From contig CM041294.1 of NCBI GenBank assembly GCA_023052935.1, forward strand, positions 41,935,736 to 41,999,735: 64,000 nucleotides of DNA, written 5' to 3'. The translations under genes and the position numbers were made by a program. Of this stretch, positions 10,481-20,790 are shown in pieces. The notes below the pieces were generated by a model that saw only the letters and a program-made list of their open reading frames with translations, was not told where the DNA came from and did no database searches. The first letter of the stretch is position 1; every line of letters starts with the position of its first letter. The stretch comes from Piezodorus guildinii (Eukaryota; Arthropoda; Insecta; Hemiptera; Pentatomidae).

Positions 10481-11435
10481 AATAATTGAAAAAAAAATAT
10501 TAAAATCGAAATTGTTGAGCGGAAATATTAATAAAAATTTCGAATGGACGATTTAAAATAGATAAAAATATAAAATTAAATAAAAAATATATATGGGTCA
10601 ATGCAGATCTTTATTGATTTTTACAACTGTATATACACAAAGGAACAAGATACCATCATCAATTATATTCAATCAAAAATTCATTTATATTTTTCCTAAA
10701 TGTACTTTAATGACTTTTATATAAAATATATTGTAAACATTAGAAATAAAATTTAAATAGGGCATATGTTTATAAAGAAATAATGAATAGACTTCATCTT
10801 TCTCCTCCCCTCAAAATTATTTAAAAACCCAAAACGGTGGAAAATTCTTAGGCCACGATTCTGTTTGAAACTACAAAAATTTGGGCAAAATATTTTAATT
10901 AAGAAGTAAATAAATTAAAAACTAATGCTGGTATTGGTCAGTATCTTTTAATTTAAGAAAATTATATTTTATTCGTAAACCTCAAAGTTTTGATATAAAA
11001 AATAAAATAGTTATGGGTGAATATTAAATTCAGTATTCGCAAATCAAAGGATATAAACAGATAATATTTATAAAAATTTAAACATTACAATATTTTTTTA
11101 TCTTACTCCATAACTTAACATATTGTTTGTTTAATACTGAAACACAGGTATGTTTAAATGACGATACTTAACAACCTTCAGGACAATGATAATAATCTGT
11201 AATCTGAAAAAAAATACCTTTTCTTATGTATGCTGGTCAATTCAAACTAACCACTTTCTTATAAGTACAAAATACTTATAACCTAATGCTACCACTAATC
11301 CAAAATAAATGATCAGCAGTTATTATGTCATATGTTTTAATGATTAATGAAATTAAATAAAATTAACAACAAATCCTTGTATTATATTCTTATCTAAAGG
11401 CTTATCAAAATTTTTCAAAATTTCTGAAATTATAA
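10481..11435. other. AT-rich 5' flank of the TOG-domain gene
   Basis: Very AT-rich with no recognisable promoter element. The coding start follows AAATTTCTGAAATTATAA. A promoter or 5' UTR would be expected here but cannot be delimited. Confidence 0.4.
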
Positions 11436-12146
11436 ATGGAAGAAAAAGACCCCTCAACGGAGCTGCCTCCAGAAATCGCGTGCATCCACAGGAAATGGAA
11501 CGTACGGTCAGTTGCTTACCGTACTTTGATTACTCACTTTCAAAAACTGCATCCCTCTTCGGATGATTGGGGCCTTTATAAGAATGTGATATCCAATATC
11601 GCTGCAGAGAGCTTCCCTGCCATCAGAGAACAAGCTCTGGAAGCAGTGTTCCAATTCGTCCAAAAGTGCGATACTGCTCAAAAAATATCCACTGAAGTTA
11701 TCCACTCATTGCTCGATACGATCCCGAACAACACTAAACCTCGTGCTAAGCATTTGCTCGAACAAATCGTACTTCAATACGTCGAAATCGGTAGCTCCAG
11801 AGATGTCATCGAGGAATTGCTAAGAACAGCTTTAATAAATCAAGTGGCTAATGTAGCTACGACTTGTATCGAGATTATAACAAAAATACTATCAGTATTT
11901 GGTCCAACTGCAATAGATCTTGCGTATGTTTTAGAAACCCTTCCATACCTGCAAGAAGCAGAGGAATTAGAATTCAGATCTGCAACTAAGGCTTTGATTT
12001 TAGAAATTTACCGTTGGCAAGGAAAAGATAGCATAAAAAACGTAGGACAAATCCTTAATCCTGCCGATTTGAAAGATGTCTTGAAGAAGTATGACGATGC
12101 GAAAAAACACAGCACAATTGAAACCCACAAGACATGTACGAAATAA
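11436..12146 (+). CDS. XMAP215/Mini spindles-like protein, TOG1 part (5' portion of a frameshifted gene)
   Basis: The 236-codon frame starts MEEKDPSTELPPEIACIHRK, which lines up with the true N-terminus of ch-TOG/XMAP215, so this ATG is probably the start. Residues about 10-222 form one TOG domain (paired HEAT repeats). The tubulin-contact tryptophan is W21 in HRKWNVRS. QALEAVFQFV, VLETLPYL and ATKALILEIYRWQG match conserved helices. TOG domains bind alpha/beta-tubulin and speed microtubule growth in this family. After about residue 222 the frame drifts into an unrelated end (THKTCTK) and stops. The homologous continuation is in the next forward frame. The join lies near the six A at 12102-12107. 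No introns are visible, which suggests an old retrocopy or an intron-poor gene. Confidence 0.8.
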   Translation: MEEKDPSTELPPEIACIHRKWNVRSVAYRTLITHFQKLHPSSDDWGLYKNVISNIAAESFPAIREQALEAVFQFVQKCDTAQKISTEVIHSLLDTIPNNTKPRAKHLLEQIVLQYVEIGSSRDVIEELLRTALINQVANVATTCIEIITKILSVFGPTAIDLAYVLETLPYLQEAEELEFRSATKALILEIYRWQGKDSIKNVGQILNPADLKDVLKKYDDAKKHSTIETHKTCTK

Positions 12147-15100
12147 TAAACATATTACACACGATTCTAGTAGAAGTGATAATGCTATATCAGATCAGGA
12201 AACAGACTTGTTGAAACAAATAACTGATGAGTTTTTCAGAAAATTAGAATCACCTGAATGGACTGAAAGGAGAGACGCGCTAATGGAGCTTCGAATGGTA
12301 CTTGAGAGCTCGTATAGGCTTCGGCCTGATAACTATGAGCCTCTTTTGGCGGCCTTGAAGAAGGTCATCACTGAGGACCAGTGTGTCATTGTAGTCGGTT
12401 TGGCGATTGTCACGGTCACGGGGATAGCCAAGGGCCTTCGGCAGCAGTTCAGTCCCTACGCGATAGGCATTTGTCGAATACTACTTGAAAAATTCGTCGA
12501 AAAGAGACAAAATATAACAGAACAGCTAAGGAAAGCTCTAGATGTACTAACTACCACCACTTCTTTCGAATCCCTAATAAAAACTATAAATAATTTTCTC
12601 GGCAGTAAAAATCCAACTATAAGATTTGAGACTATACAGTTATTGTCCAGAATGTTCAAGAAGACGACTAGGCAAACCCTAAGAAAACCAGAATTTTCTG
12701 TTCTGTACAGATCTTTGGTAGATTGCCTTCACCATGGACAAATAATAATTCGTGAGAAATCCTTTATTGCTTTAGCTGTAGCATTTAAGATAGCTGGAGA
12801 AGGGGTGATTATGCCTTACCTACAATCTGTTGATCCCATGACCAAAATAAGGATTAAAAACTATAATTTAGACCAAGATTTTGAAGAAAAATATAATGAA
12901 ATCAAGTATAGAAATGTAGCTAAGAAAGAATTGAAGAATGAAGACAAATTGAACGCCAGAAAAGAAAATTCATCTGAAAATATAAAAGATGATCAAAAAA
13001 TAGAAAAAGACGAAATTAATGAGATTACTCCTGCAGTAAAAGGAAATCATAAAACCGAAACTCAAAACACCCTCACTATGAGTCATAACCAAAAAAGAAT
13101 GAAATCGTTAAGAAAAAGAGATAGTCAGCCTGTCTTTAATTACAATAAAGTAACTAAACGTTGGAGTTCTTCCAATTCTAACGTTACGTTGGAAAGGTTT
13201 TATATTCAGCCCGAAAACAAAAACCCTATCGAGAAGACTGCTGACCTTGTCACTCCATTTAAAGAGCACAGAAAAAAAGAAATTATAAAGAAGTACCCTT
13301 ACAGAAGGGCATATACAGTACAAAAGAAGGAAATCGGCCACTGTTTTTCCAAAGAAAAAAAGAAAAAAAAGAAAATATTTTCATTCATAAAGAATGAAAC
13401 CTCTGAAAAATCATTAAAAGAAGTTTTGGAATCTAGCCATCGGATAGGAGATAACATAATAATGAATATGTCAAAATTATCTAATAATTCAGTCAAAATA
13501 CAACCAGAAATTTTAAACAATATGCCTCTTCTAGAATATCATGAAATCAAGGACAGTACTGACAAAAATGATCAAACTGTTAAAGGCACTAGCGTGCATT
13601 TGAATACGTTACAGACTGTCTCGACATCTTATAAAGAAGCCATAAAAATGGAAAATATGACACCGTCAGCAAGTACTCCAGAAAATAGCGACTTGAGCCA
13701 ACCGGTTCAACAATCTGTCCAAACGCTGGACTCATCTTTATGTGGCGAAGGCTTCATCGTTTTGACTGAAACCGAAGTTAAGAAACTGTTGGGATTAAAA
13801 CGGATTTCCGCTGTGAGTGATGACTCCTGCTGTATACTCCCTGATTGGACTTCAAAAAGAAATCTTTTCAAACGTTCATACAAAATATTTCAAGTTTCAA
13901 AAGACGCTACAGACAGGGAGACACAGACTTCATTAACCGCAGTAGAATCTACTGTTGAAATGGCACCAGAGGGGGGTGTCATCGATCTGATTAGGAATGT
14001 GGATGTGATACCGACACAAACGGCGGGTGTCAGGATAGAAGAGAGAGGGACTGACGCGCGGCGCATCAAGAGGTACAACCGAGGAACTCAGTGGGTGCAA
14101 CATTTACAAACAGAAATTCGCGACACGACTTCCTGGTCAAAACGAGAAACAAGCTCGGAATGGAAAGGACACAGGCATCACAAGAATCAGGAGTCCCAGA
14201 ACAAGGGAAAAAAAGCTCCTCTCAAGATGCAATCTGTTGTCATGAAAAATATAGAATATCAGCGACCCCCGCAGAACGATTTCCGAAGCGAAAGGGTAAC
14301 AAACGACCAACTATCTCCAGGGGAGGACCATACAAGTAAGCGGACGATGGAAATCAATACCTATACTGTCACGAGGTCGAATCTAATGAACATGAGCAAA
14401 AACACCTCGGAATCATTGACGTCTGTGGTCAATACAAGGGTTCTGGAGAAACATAAAAGCACACCTCACGAAGAACGAACTAAAAAATCTGTTGGGAACG
14501 AACATAATAGACGAAAACAACATTTCACGAAATCGTACCAGAGTGAAGATATGATATCAAAAAATTCTAATAATTCCAAGCAAATAAAAAAAATTAAAAA
14601 AAAATATACACACGAAATCATGGTGAAATCGAACAAAGAAACCACTGATAGTAGGCAGAATAACATAAGCAATCATACACTAATCAGGTTGAAGAAAATC
14701 GAACATTCTAAACACCACACGCTGGCTAAAGGTCCGCCAAGAAAAAACGTATGCAAATTGCCAGGTTTTGCACCAAATAAAAGTGAACTTTCTATACGCA
14801 GCTCTCTTCATAAAAGTCGACGCCCGAAATTGACCAAAAAACTTTCAAAACTCAAACCCGTAAACATTAACGACACAAGTTCTGGGTCTTGCAAAGAAGG
14901 TTGCAACTTCTTGCCGTTTGTGGCAAAAAGTATTATGGGTCATCAAGACGAAGAAAAGCAGAAAAAGAACAATAACACACGTAAAAAGCAACACAAACAT
15001 AAACCACAGCGGAATGCTAGAAGAGGGAACAGGCCGACTAGCAATGAGGTTGATCAAGATAAAAGCGAACACATTTTGAATAGGAGCTCACGAAAATGTT

Positions 15101-15384
15101 ACTCAGCGGGAGACAGGGGGCCGCAGACGAAGATGGTGACGGACGCGAAGGACATGGACCCGCAGACGAAGCAGGTGATGATCAAGGAGCTGCTGAAGGT
15201 GTGCAACATCAGCCAGACCACCTTCGAAAAGATGGCCAAGCGCAAGGCGTCCCCGCCTCGGCCCTGCCTCTTCGCTCCTAAGGCGGTCCTCCACAGGGTC
15301 GTCGCCAACGACAGCCCCGCGCCCGAACAGGAGGCCTCGGAGGAGCACAATGTCAAGGAGCACAAGACCTGCGTCATCATGTGA
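12091..15384 (+). CDS. XMAP215/Mini spindles-like protein, TOG2 part, basic tail and C-terminal CaaX motif
   Basis: The 1,097-codon frame begins inside the TOG1 frame. Its early KPTRHVRNNK matches the linker motif (PTRFLRSQ) after TOG1 in ch-TOG, so the two frames are one gene and the ATG at 12091 is probably not a real start. Residues about 38-265 form TOG2: W57 in SPEWTERRDAL, KALDVLTTTTSFE, and GSKNPTIRFETIQLL. From about 280 the protein is Lys/Ser/Asn-rich and probably disordered, with runs of lysines near residues 420-430. Family members normally carry three to five TOG domains; here only two remain. The last about 90 codons are G+C-rich, unlike the rest. The C-terminus is KEHKTCVIM: CVIM is a consensus farnesylation box, the same four residues that end K-Ras4B. 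If used, the protein would be membrane-anchored. An uninterrupted frame over 1,000 codons argues for selection. Confidence 0.8.
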   Translation: MTMRKNTAQLKPTRHVRNNKHITHDSSRSDNAISDQETDLLKQITDEFFRKLESPEWTERRDALMELRMVLESSYRLRPDNYEPLLAALKKVITEDQCVIVVGLAIVTVTGIAKGLRQQFSPYAIGICRILLEKFVEKRQNITEQLRKALDVLTTTTSFESLIKTINNFLGSKNPTIRFETIQLLSRMFKKTTRQTLRKPEFSVLYRSLVDCLHHGQIIIREKSFIALAVAFKIAGEGVIMPYLQSVDPMTKIRIKNYNLDQDFEEKYNEIKYRNVAKKELKNEDKLNARKENSSENIKDDQKIEKDEINEITPAVKGNHKTETQNTLTMSHNQKRMKSLRKRDSQPVFNYNKVTKRWSSSNSNVTLERFYIQPENKNPIEKTADLVTPFKEHRKKEIIKKYPYRRAYTVQKKEIGHCFSKEKKKKKKIFSFIKNETSEKSLKEVLESSHRIGDNIIMNMSKLSNNSVKIQPEILNNMPLLEYHEIKDSTDKNDQTVKGTSVHLNTLQTVSTSYKEAIKMENMTPSASTPENSDLSQPVQQSVQTLDSSLCGEGFIVLTETEVKKLLGLKRISAVSDDSCCILPDWTSKRNLFKRSYKIFQVSKDATDRETQTSLTAVESTVEMAPEGGVIDLIRNVDVIPTQTAGVRIEERGTDARRIKRYNRGTQWVQHLQTEIRDTTSWSKRETSSEWKGHRHHKNQESQNKGKKAPLKMQSVVMKNIEYQRPPQNDFRSERVTNDQLSPGEDHTSKRTMEINTYTVTRSNLMNMSKNTSESLTSVVNTRVLEKHKSTPHEERTKKSVGNEHNRRKQHFTKSYQSEDMISKNSNNSKQIKKIKKKYTHEIMVKSNKETTDSRQNNISNHTLIRLKKIEHSKHHTLAKGPPRKNVCKLPGFAPNKSELSIRSSLHKSRRPKLTKKLSKLKPVNINDTSSGSCKEGCNFLPFVAKSIMGHQDEEKQKKNNNTRKKQHKHKPQRNARRGNRPTSNEVDQDKSEHILNRSSRKCYSAGDRGPQTKMVTDAKDMDPQTKQVMIKELLKVCNISQTTFEKMAKRKASPPRPCLFAPKAVLHRVVANDSPAPEQEASEEHNVKEHKTCVIM
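12102..12107 (+). other. frameshift point between the TOG1 and TOG2 frames
   Basis: Upstream homology is in frame GCG-AAA-AAA-CAC; downstream homology needs the next forward frame. The overlap that both frames leave open is only 12085-12146, and the A run is the obvious slip site. Options are an assembly or sequencing indel, a real inactivating mutation, or +1 recoding. An intron is unlikely, since the overlap is too short. Confidence 0.6.
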
Positions 15385-15449
15385 CTCATTTCATCTGTCT
15401 CTACTAAAACTAAATACACATTTTCACTGAATAACCTTTATTCTTATAC

Positions 15450-15455
15450 AATAAA
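15450..15455 (+). promoter_or_regulatory. polyadenylation signal of the TOG-domain gene
   Basis: AATAAA lies 66 bp after the stop codon at 15382-15384, in a T-rich context. It is the first canonical signal downstream. Confidence 0.55.
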
Positions 15456-15832
15456 AACCTTCAAATAGAAACTCGAGCATTAAATCATACATAATTTAAC
15501 AGGCTTTTAATGATTATAAATATTATTCATAAAGCTAATTTTTTATATTTAAATAAAAAAACTTGGCATACCTATCAAATAATGAAACCAACCTTTATGT
15601 TAGGTGATGAATTTCAAACAATGTATTATAAAGCTGTAGCACTGTAAAAACATCACCCACCCACTTATCAGATAAAGTATAAACTTTATCCTATAAAGGA
15701 TAAGCTAGTAAGTGTAATAAAATAAGATTTCAAGTGATACGCATTTAGGTGCTATAGGTTGCCCAAACATAGAACAAATCTTGTAACTGTTTACATTAGA
15801 GACCTGCTAGACCCGACTGTTGTCTTTAGTAT
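15456..15832. other. AT-rich 3' flank, nothing recognised
   Basis: No motif-bearing frame. A short imperfect self-complementary stretch (AAGTATAAACTTTATCC) occurs near 15676. Confidence 0.4.
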
Positions 15833-15974
15833 CGGGTTGTCCGAAAAGTAATGCAGGCTTTTGAGTTTTCTTTGTAATACCCCTCGATATAACAAACTGT
15901 CTAAGTTTATTAGATTCTACATTTGTATAAATCTCAACACTTATAATGTTGTTTTAACTTTAAATATTTTTGGA
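15833..15974 (+). mobile_element. degenerate mariner, left part (split by J1 copy 1)
   Basis: Begins GGGTTGTCCGAAAAGTAATGCAGG, a typical mariner terminal sequence and parallel to GCTGTCCGGAAAATCATGCAGG at 56153. The segment ends at TTTTTGGA, after which the LINE begins. The right part resumes at 20791. Confidence 0.6.
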
Positions 15975-16312
15975 GAATCAGCTGATGCGCTCGATGATAA
16001 CAGTCATACGTTACTTCGTCTCTCAGATTTTTGCTTTTTTCAGTAGGAATTCGCTTGAGTTCAGTCTGGAAAACATCACTAGACCTCAGGAATACTACAG
16101 CAGTGAATATTGGAGAAATTTCGGTAAGCAAAGTTATAATTTACTTTGTACAATCACGAAAAAGTGAAAGGAGGGTCACTGATCAGCTGATTGCCGCTAG
16201 CTCGGCAAGCTCGGGCTTGCTTTTCTTTTCCTTATCTTTCTTTTATTTATTTTTTTTCCTTCTTATTCTTATTCCATTATATATTTATTTCTATTTATTT
16301 TTTTTTTAATCA

Positions 16313-17629
16313 ATGCGATATTTTCATCAAGTGATGTCCTCGAAAGTTACAAGTAAAAGATCTAGATCTGCAGGTTCAAACTCGTCTCCCACAAAACAGA
16401 GACCTCGCCGTTATAATAATAAAAAAATGATTCCACCAGCGACTGCTTCAGCTACCTCTTTAGGATCTGAACCACAGCCTAGCACATCATCACAAGGATT
16501 AACTGAAGAATCGCCGTTTTTTACACCGAACCCATTTCAGATCCTTCAAATTGAAAAAGAAACAATGGAAACTTCTCCTATACCAAAAGAACCACAACCT
16601 CCACCAATATTTGTTAAAAATATTAAAAACTTTCAACTTCTGTGTGCGCATCTAAACAAATTAACCGATCCTAACAGTTATTATTGTATAAGTAGAACCA
16701 GTGATACTAAAATATCCCCGACTACCGCCGAAACCTACAGAAAAATAGTAAAATATCTGACGGAGACCAAAGCTGATTTTCATACATATCAGTTACGCCA
16801 GGAGAGAGCTTTAAGGGTTGTAATTAGAAACCTACACCCTTCGACACCAGCAGCAGCTATCCAAGAAGAACTGACGGAGATAGGCTATAAAGTGCGACAA
16901 GTCACCAACGTCCTAAAAGATAAAATTCCTCTGCCTCTATTCTTTGTGGACTTAGAACCATCAGCAGGAGTTGAAAAAATTTATGACCTCAATAGATTAT
17001 ACTATACTAGCGTAAGAGTTGAAAAACCTTACACTAAGAAAGAAATAGTTCAGTGCCACAATTGTCAGGCATATGGTCATACCAGAAGTTATTGTCACCA
17101 CATACCACGCTGTGTGAAATGCGGTGAACAACATAAGTCAGAAGAATGTACAAGACCAAGATCAACACCCGCTGTTTGTGCTCTGTGCCTCAAGGACCAC
17201 CCGGCTAGCTACAAGGGATGTCAAGTCTACAAGAACCTGAAAAGCAGATACCAAAAACCTCAGAATCTGGATGAAACAGCTGAACCGATCAGAAGCAGAA
17301 GACAACCTTCAAAAACAATTGATTCCAATGTAACATTTGCCCATCTACTTGGAGGTGGGAACCAGAACAAAGAGGCCGAGGCCCTGCCGGAACAACGCAC
17401 ACATCAAAATCCTCAAACCGTTCCACAACCAACTATTCCTCAAAATTTACCCAACCCTCAAAAACCTCATCCGCATCAAATTTCTCATATTCCTCCTCCA
17501 TCAAATGTCTCAGACCTTACAAGTTTGATGACATCCTTCATCACTGAAATCAAATCCCTCGTTATGCCGCTAATATCACTACTTACTAATCTTGTATCAA
17601 ACTTAATTCCTTCCTTAAAAAATCCTTAA
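16313..17629 (+). CDS. J1 LINE ORF1 (Gag-like, zinc-knuckle RNA-binding protein)
   Basis: The 438-codon frame is open. Its first third is Ser/Pro/Thr-rich. Residues about 165-243 resemble the PRE_C2HC domain of Jockey ORF1 proteins (RVVIRNLHPSTPAAAIQEEL onward). Three zinc knuckles follow at about 248-303: CHNCQAYGHTRSYC, CVKCGEQHKSEEC and CALCLKDHPASYKGC. Such proteins coat LINE RNA and carry it to the nucleus or chromosome ends. The tail is Pro/Gln-rich and then hydrophobic. A second in-frame ATG lies seven codons in and either could be used. The stop TAA (17627-17629) is immediately followed by the ORF2 ATG, which suggests translation of ORF2 by termination and reinitiation. I see no disabling mutation. 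Confidence 0.85.
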   Translation: MRYFHQVMSSKVTSKRSRSAGSNSSPTKQRPRRYNNKKMIPPATASATSLGSEPQPSTSSQGLTEESPFFTPNPFQILQIEKETMETSPIPKEPQPPPIFVKNIKNFQLLCAHLNKLTDPNSYYCISRTSDTKISPTTAETYRKIVKYLTETKADFHTYQLRQERALRVVIRNLHPSTPAAAIQEELTEIGYKVRQVTNVLKDKIPLPLFFVDLEPSAGVEKIYDLNRLYYTSVRVEKPYTKKEIVQCHNCQAYGHTRSYCHHIPRCVKCGEQHKSEECTRPRSTPAVCALCLKDHPASYKGCQVYKNLKSRYQKPQNLDETAEPIRSRRQPSKTIDSNVTFAHLLGGGNQNKEAEALPEQRTHQNPQTVPQPTIPQNLPNPQKPHPHQISHIPPPSNVSDLTSLMTSFITEIKSLVMPLISLLTNLVSNLIPSLKNP

Positions 17630-20314
17630 ATGACTTCACCTAACTCCTTATCCATTCTCCTATGGAATGCGAATGGTGTTAGAAATCATACTGACGAACT
17701 TACAGCTTTATTGCAAGACAAAAACGTTGACGTAGCACTTATTACTGAAACTAGACTAACCACTAAACAGTACTTTAAAATACCTCAATACGTAACATAC
17801 CGTACGGACCACCCAGACGGCAAAGCCCATGCCGGTACTGCTGTCATTGTGCACCAGTCCCTCTCTCATCACTTACTCCCACTTCCTACCTATGATTTCC
17901 TACAAACCACAGCCATAGTAATCAAAACTTTTTCCTTTCCGGTAACCCTTACATCAGCATATTGCCCTCCCAAACATTCCATTTCCAACACCGAATTTGT
18001 ATCCTTTCTAAATTCCTTAGGAAATCATTTCATTCTGGGTGCAGACTTAAATGCCAAGCATCAACAGTGGGGTTCGAGAACCACGAATTCTCGTGGACGA
18101 AATTTGCTGTCTGCACTCAACTCCCGTCATTTCAATCTCCTGCCTCCTGATTCCCCTACCTACTGGCCAACCGATCCCAACCGTAATCCTGACATCCTTG
18201 ACTTCTTCATTCACAGCGGATTAGGCTCCCTCAACTATTCCGTAACTCGCCTTGATGAACTATCCTCTGACCATAGTCCACTGATCCTTAAAGTATCCCT
18301 AACTCCTATTCCGAAACCCATTCCACCTTCATTTATCCGAGGCCCTGTCAACTGGAACCTCTTCCGCCAAATCCTTACCGATAATATTAACCTCAGTGTG
18401 ACCCTCAAAACACCGGATGACCTTGATGATTCCGTCTACTCCTTTACTACCGCCATTCAGCAAGCTGTCTGGACTGCCTCCTCTCCTAAGCACTCCAATA
18501 GAACTCCTCAGCAAAACCATTTACCTCAACACCTAGCTGACCTCATCCATGCAAAACGCCGAGCCAGATCATTATGGCAAAGAACCTGACACCCAACAGA
18601 TCGCCGCTCCTATAACTTTTATTGTAGGCAATTAAAGCGGGAGTTGGCGACCTTCCGTTCTCAGTCCTTTAATTCCTACCTCTCCTCTCTATCAGCTCGA
18701 GATAATTCCCTGTGGAATGTGACCAAAAAGATCCTAAAATACCACAAAGTTTCCCATCCTCTCCGGCGTGGTGATGACTCCTGGGCTGCGTCTGATGAAG
18801 ATAAAGCCGAGGAATTCGCCACACACCTCTCCAAAGTATTCACTCCTCACCCGGAATCCAACAGAAATCATACCACAACAGTTGAAGAATTCCTTTTCTC
18901 ACCAATACCTCTTTCCCTACCTCCTAAAGCTATTAATCCATCTGAGGTGAAATATCTTCTTCAAAAACTGACCCTTCGTAAATCTCCTGGACATGATCTC
19001 CTTACCCCCCAGATCCTGCGACAACTTCCCCAGAAAGCCATTATTTTTCTTACATACATCTACAACTGCATCCTTCGCACCACCTATTTTCCTCTCTTAT
19101 GGAAACATTCCACAATCTTTCTATTCCTAAAACCAGGTAAACCTTCCAGTAACACTTCATCCTACAGACCTATTAGTCTACTCCCCATCCTCTCAAAAGT
19201 CTTTGAAAAACTCCTTCTAAAACGAATCCTGCCTATATTTGAATCACAAAATCTTCCTTCCCATTAGTTTGGTTTCCGTGCTCATCATTCTACTGTTCAA
19301 CAAGGACTCCGAGTTGTAGACCATATTTCCTCAGCCCTTGAATGCAAAGAGTATTGTTCTGGGGCGTTTCTGGACATAGCGCAAGCTTTTGACCGGGTAT
19401 GGCACACCGGATTACTCTTCAAGCTTAAAACGCATTTACCCCAGTCTCTATACCTCATTCTACGATCCTATCTCTCAAACCGCTCCTTCCGAGTTCGCTG
19501 TGGTGTAGAATTTTCTAACTTTTATCCCATTGAGGCCGGTGTTCCTCAAAGCAGCGTCTTGGGACCCGTCCTCTACATCCTTTACACTGCTGATATTCCT
19601 ATTCATCCTGACACCTTTCTGGCAACATTTGCAGATGACACCGCCATCCTATCATCCAATTCCGATCCTGAAATAGCATCCTTAATCCTGCAAAGACACC
19701 TTTGTCTTATCGAGGACTGGTGTAATGCTTGGCGTATTAAGGTTAATGAAAGCAAATGCACCCACGTCACCTTCACCCTTCGACGCAAATCCTGTCCAAT
19801 GGTTCATTTCAATTCCATACCGCTTCCTTCCTCAGACACAGTCCGGTATCTTGGCTTACTACTAGACAAAAGATTGACCTGGAACCCACATACAAGACTT
19901 AAACGAAAAGAACTCAACAGACGATTCGGACAGTTATACAGACTACTAAACAGAAAATCTAAGCTTACAGTTGACAACAAATTATTACTTTACAAGACAA
20001 TACTGAAACCAATGTGGACCTACGGACTTGAACTATGGGGGACAGCTAAACGTTCTAACATCAAACGCATTCAATCCTTTCAATCCAAAGTCCTCCGAAC
20101 AATAGTAAATGCTCCTTATTATGTCTCCAACTATACCTTACACCACGACCTTAATGTTCCATTTATTTCAGACCTGATTCCATCTAAATTTTCCAAATTC
20201 CACCAGAACCTCATTCATCATCCTAATCCTCTAGCACAATCCCTATCCAGCTCCACTCATCCATACAACCCTCCTAGAAGGTTGAAACGGCAGTGGCCCC
20301 GAGACATATTGTAA
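17630..20314 (+). pseudogene. J1 LINE ORF2 (endonuclease-reverse transcriptase) with two premature stops
   Basis: One frame of 895 codons carries an apurinic-like endonuclease (LLWNANGVRN, ITETRL, LGADLNAKHQQWGS, SSDHSPLIL). The reverse transcriptase follows (RPISLLPILSKVFEKLL, AFLDIAQAFDRVW, GVPQSSVLGPVLY, FADDTAIL, YLGLLLDKRLTW). ORF2 proteins nick the target and copy the RNA in place. Compared with the copy at 45248, TGA at 18587-18589 replaces an Arg codon and TAG at 19265-19267 replaces Gln; both are C-to-T changes. A further G-to-A turns the conserved VPQGS into VPQSS. There is no frameshift. The three open pieces (17630-18589, 18644-19267, 19559-20314) are this one gene. It is dead, but recently so. 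Confidence 0.88.
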
Positions 20315-20739
20315 ACATCTATTCTGGAGTTCTGACACTGGTCAGATTCTCCTCTCATGTGCGGTGTGATTGTGGCTGTGGCGCCCTCACTTAGCTTCCG
20401 CTGGCTATCGACAGTGATGCGGCTGAGAGGGAGGCGCTGGGATCCTTTTGACTCTGCTTGTCCTTCCACAAGTGGGGGGACAAGCCCCGTCTGGGGTTCC
20501 CGAGCTGATTGTAAATATTGTACATAGGTATGAATGTGACATGTTTTGTTTATTTATTTGTTAACTTCATTTATTTGTATTTATTTTGTCTATAAATTTT
20601 GTTATTGTATACGTTTATTTATTTTGATTTTATTTTATGTAATTTGACTTTCCTTTTGTTTATATTGTAAATATTGTATGAATGAGATCCTGTAGCACTA
20701 TTATTATTGTCTATTATGACAAATTGTAATATATACGAA

Positions 20740-20790
<51 letters not shown>

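Larger units (their letters stand above)
15975..20790 (+). mobile_element. J1 copy 1: near full-length Jockey-type LINE
   Basis: The layout is 5' UTR, ORF1 (16313), ORF2 (17630), a 3' UTR of about 430 bp, and a poly-A tail of about 45 bases (20741-20788). The tail is followed by TTGGA, which also precedes 15975, so a short or decayed TSD is possible. The 5' boundary is inferred from where the flanking mariner stops resembling its relative at 56141. Its 3' portion is strongly similar to the copy at 44996. Confidence 0.8.

Noticed and set aside
12102..12108. Canonical -1 ribosomal slippery heptamer A-AAA-AAC between the TOG frames
   Set aside because: The heptamer is in phase with the downstream frame, not the upstream one, and the needed change is +1 (or -2). 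It does not fit -1 programmed frameshifting.
15099..15419. 106-codon and 86-codon minus-strand frames over the end of the TOG gene
   Set aside because: They are shadows caused by the G+C-rich coding strand; no motif, start context or similarity supports them.
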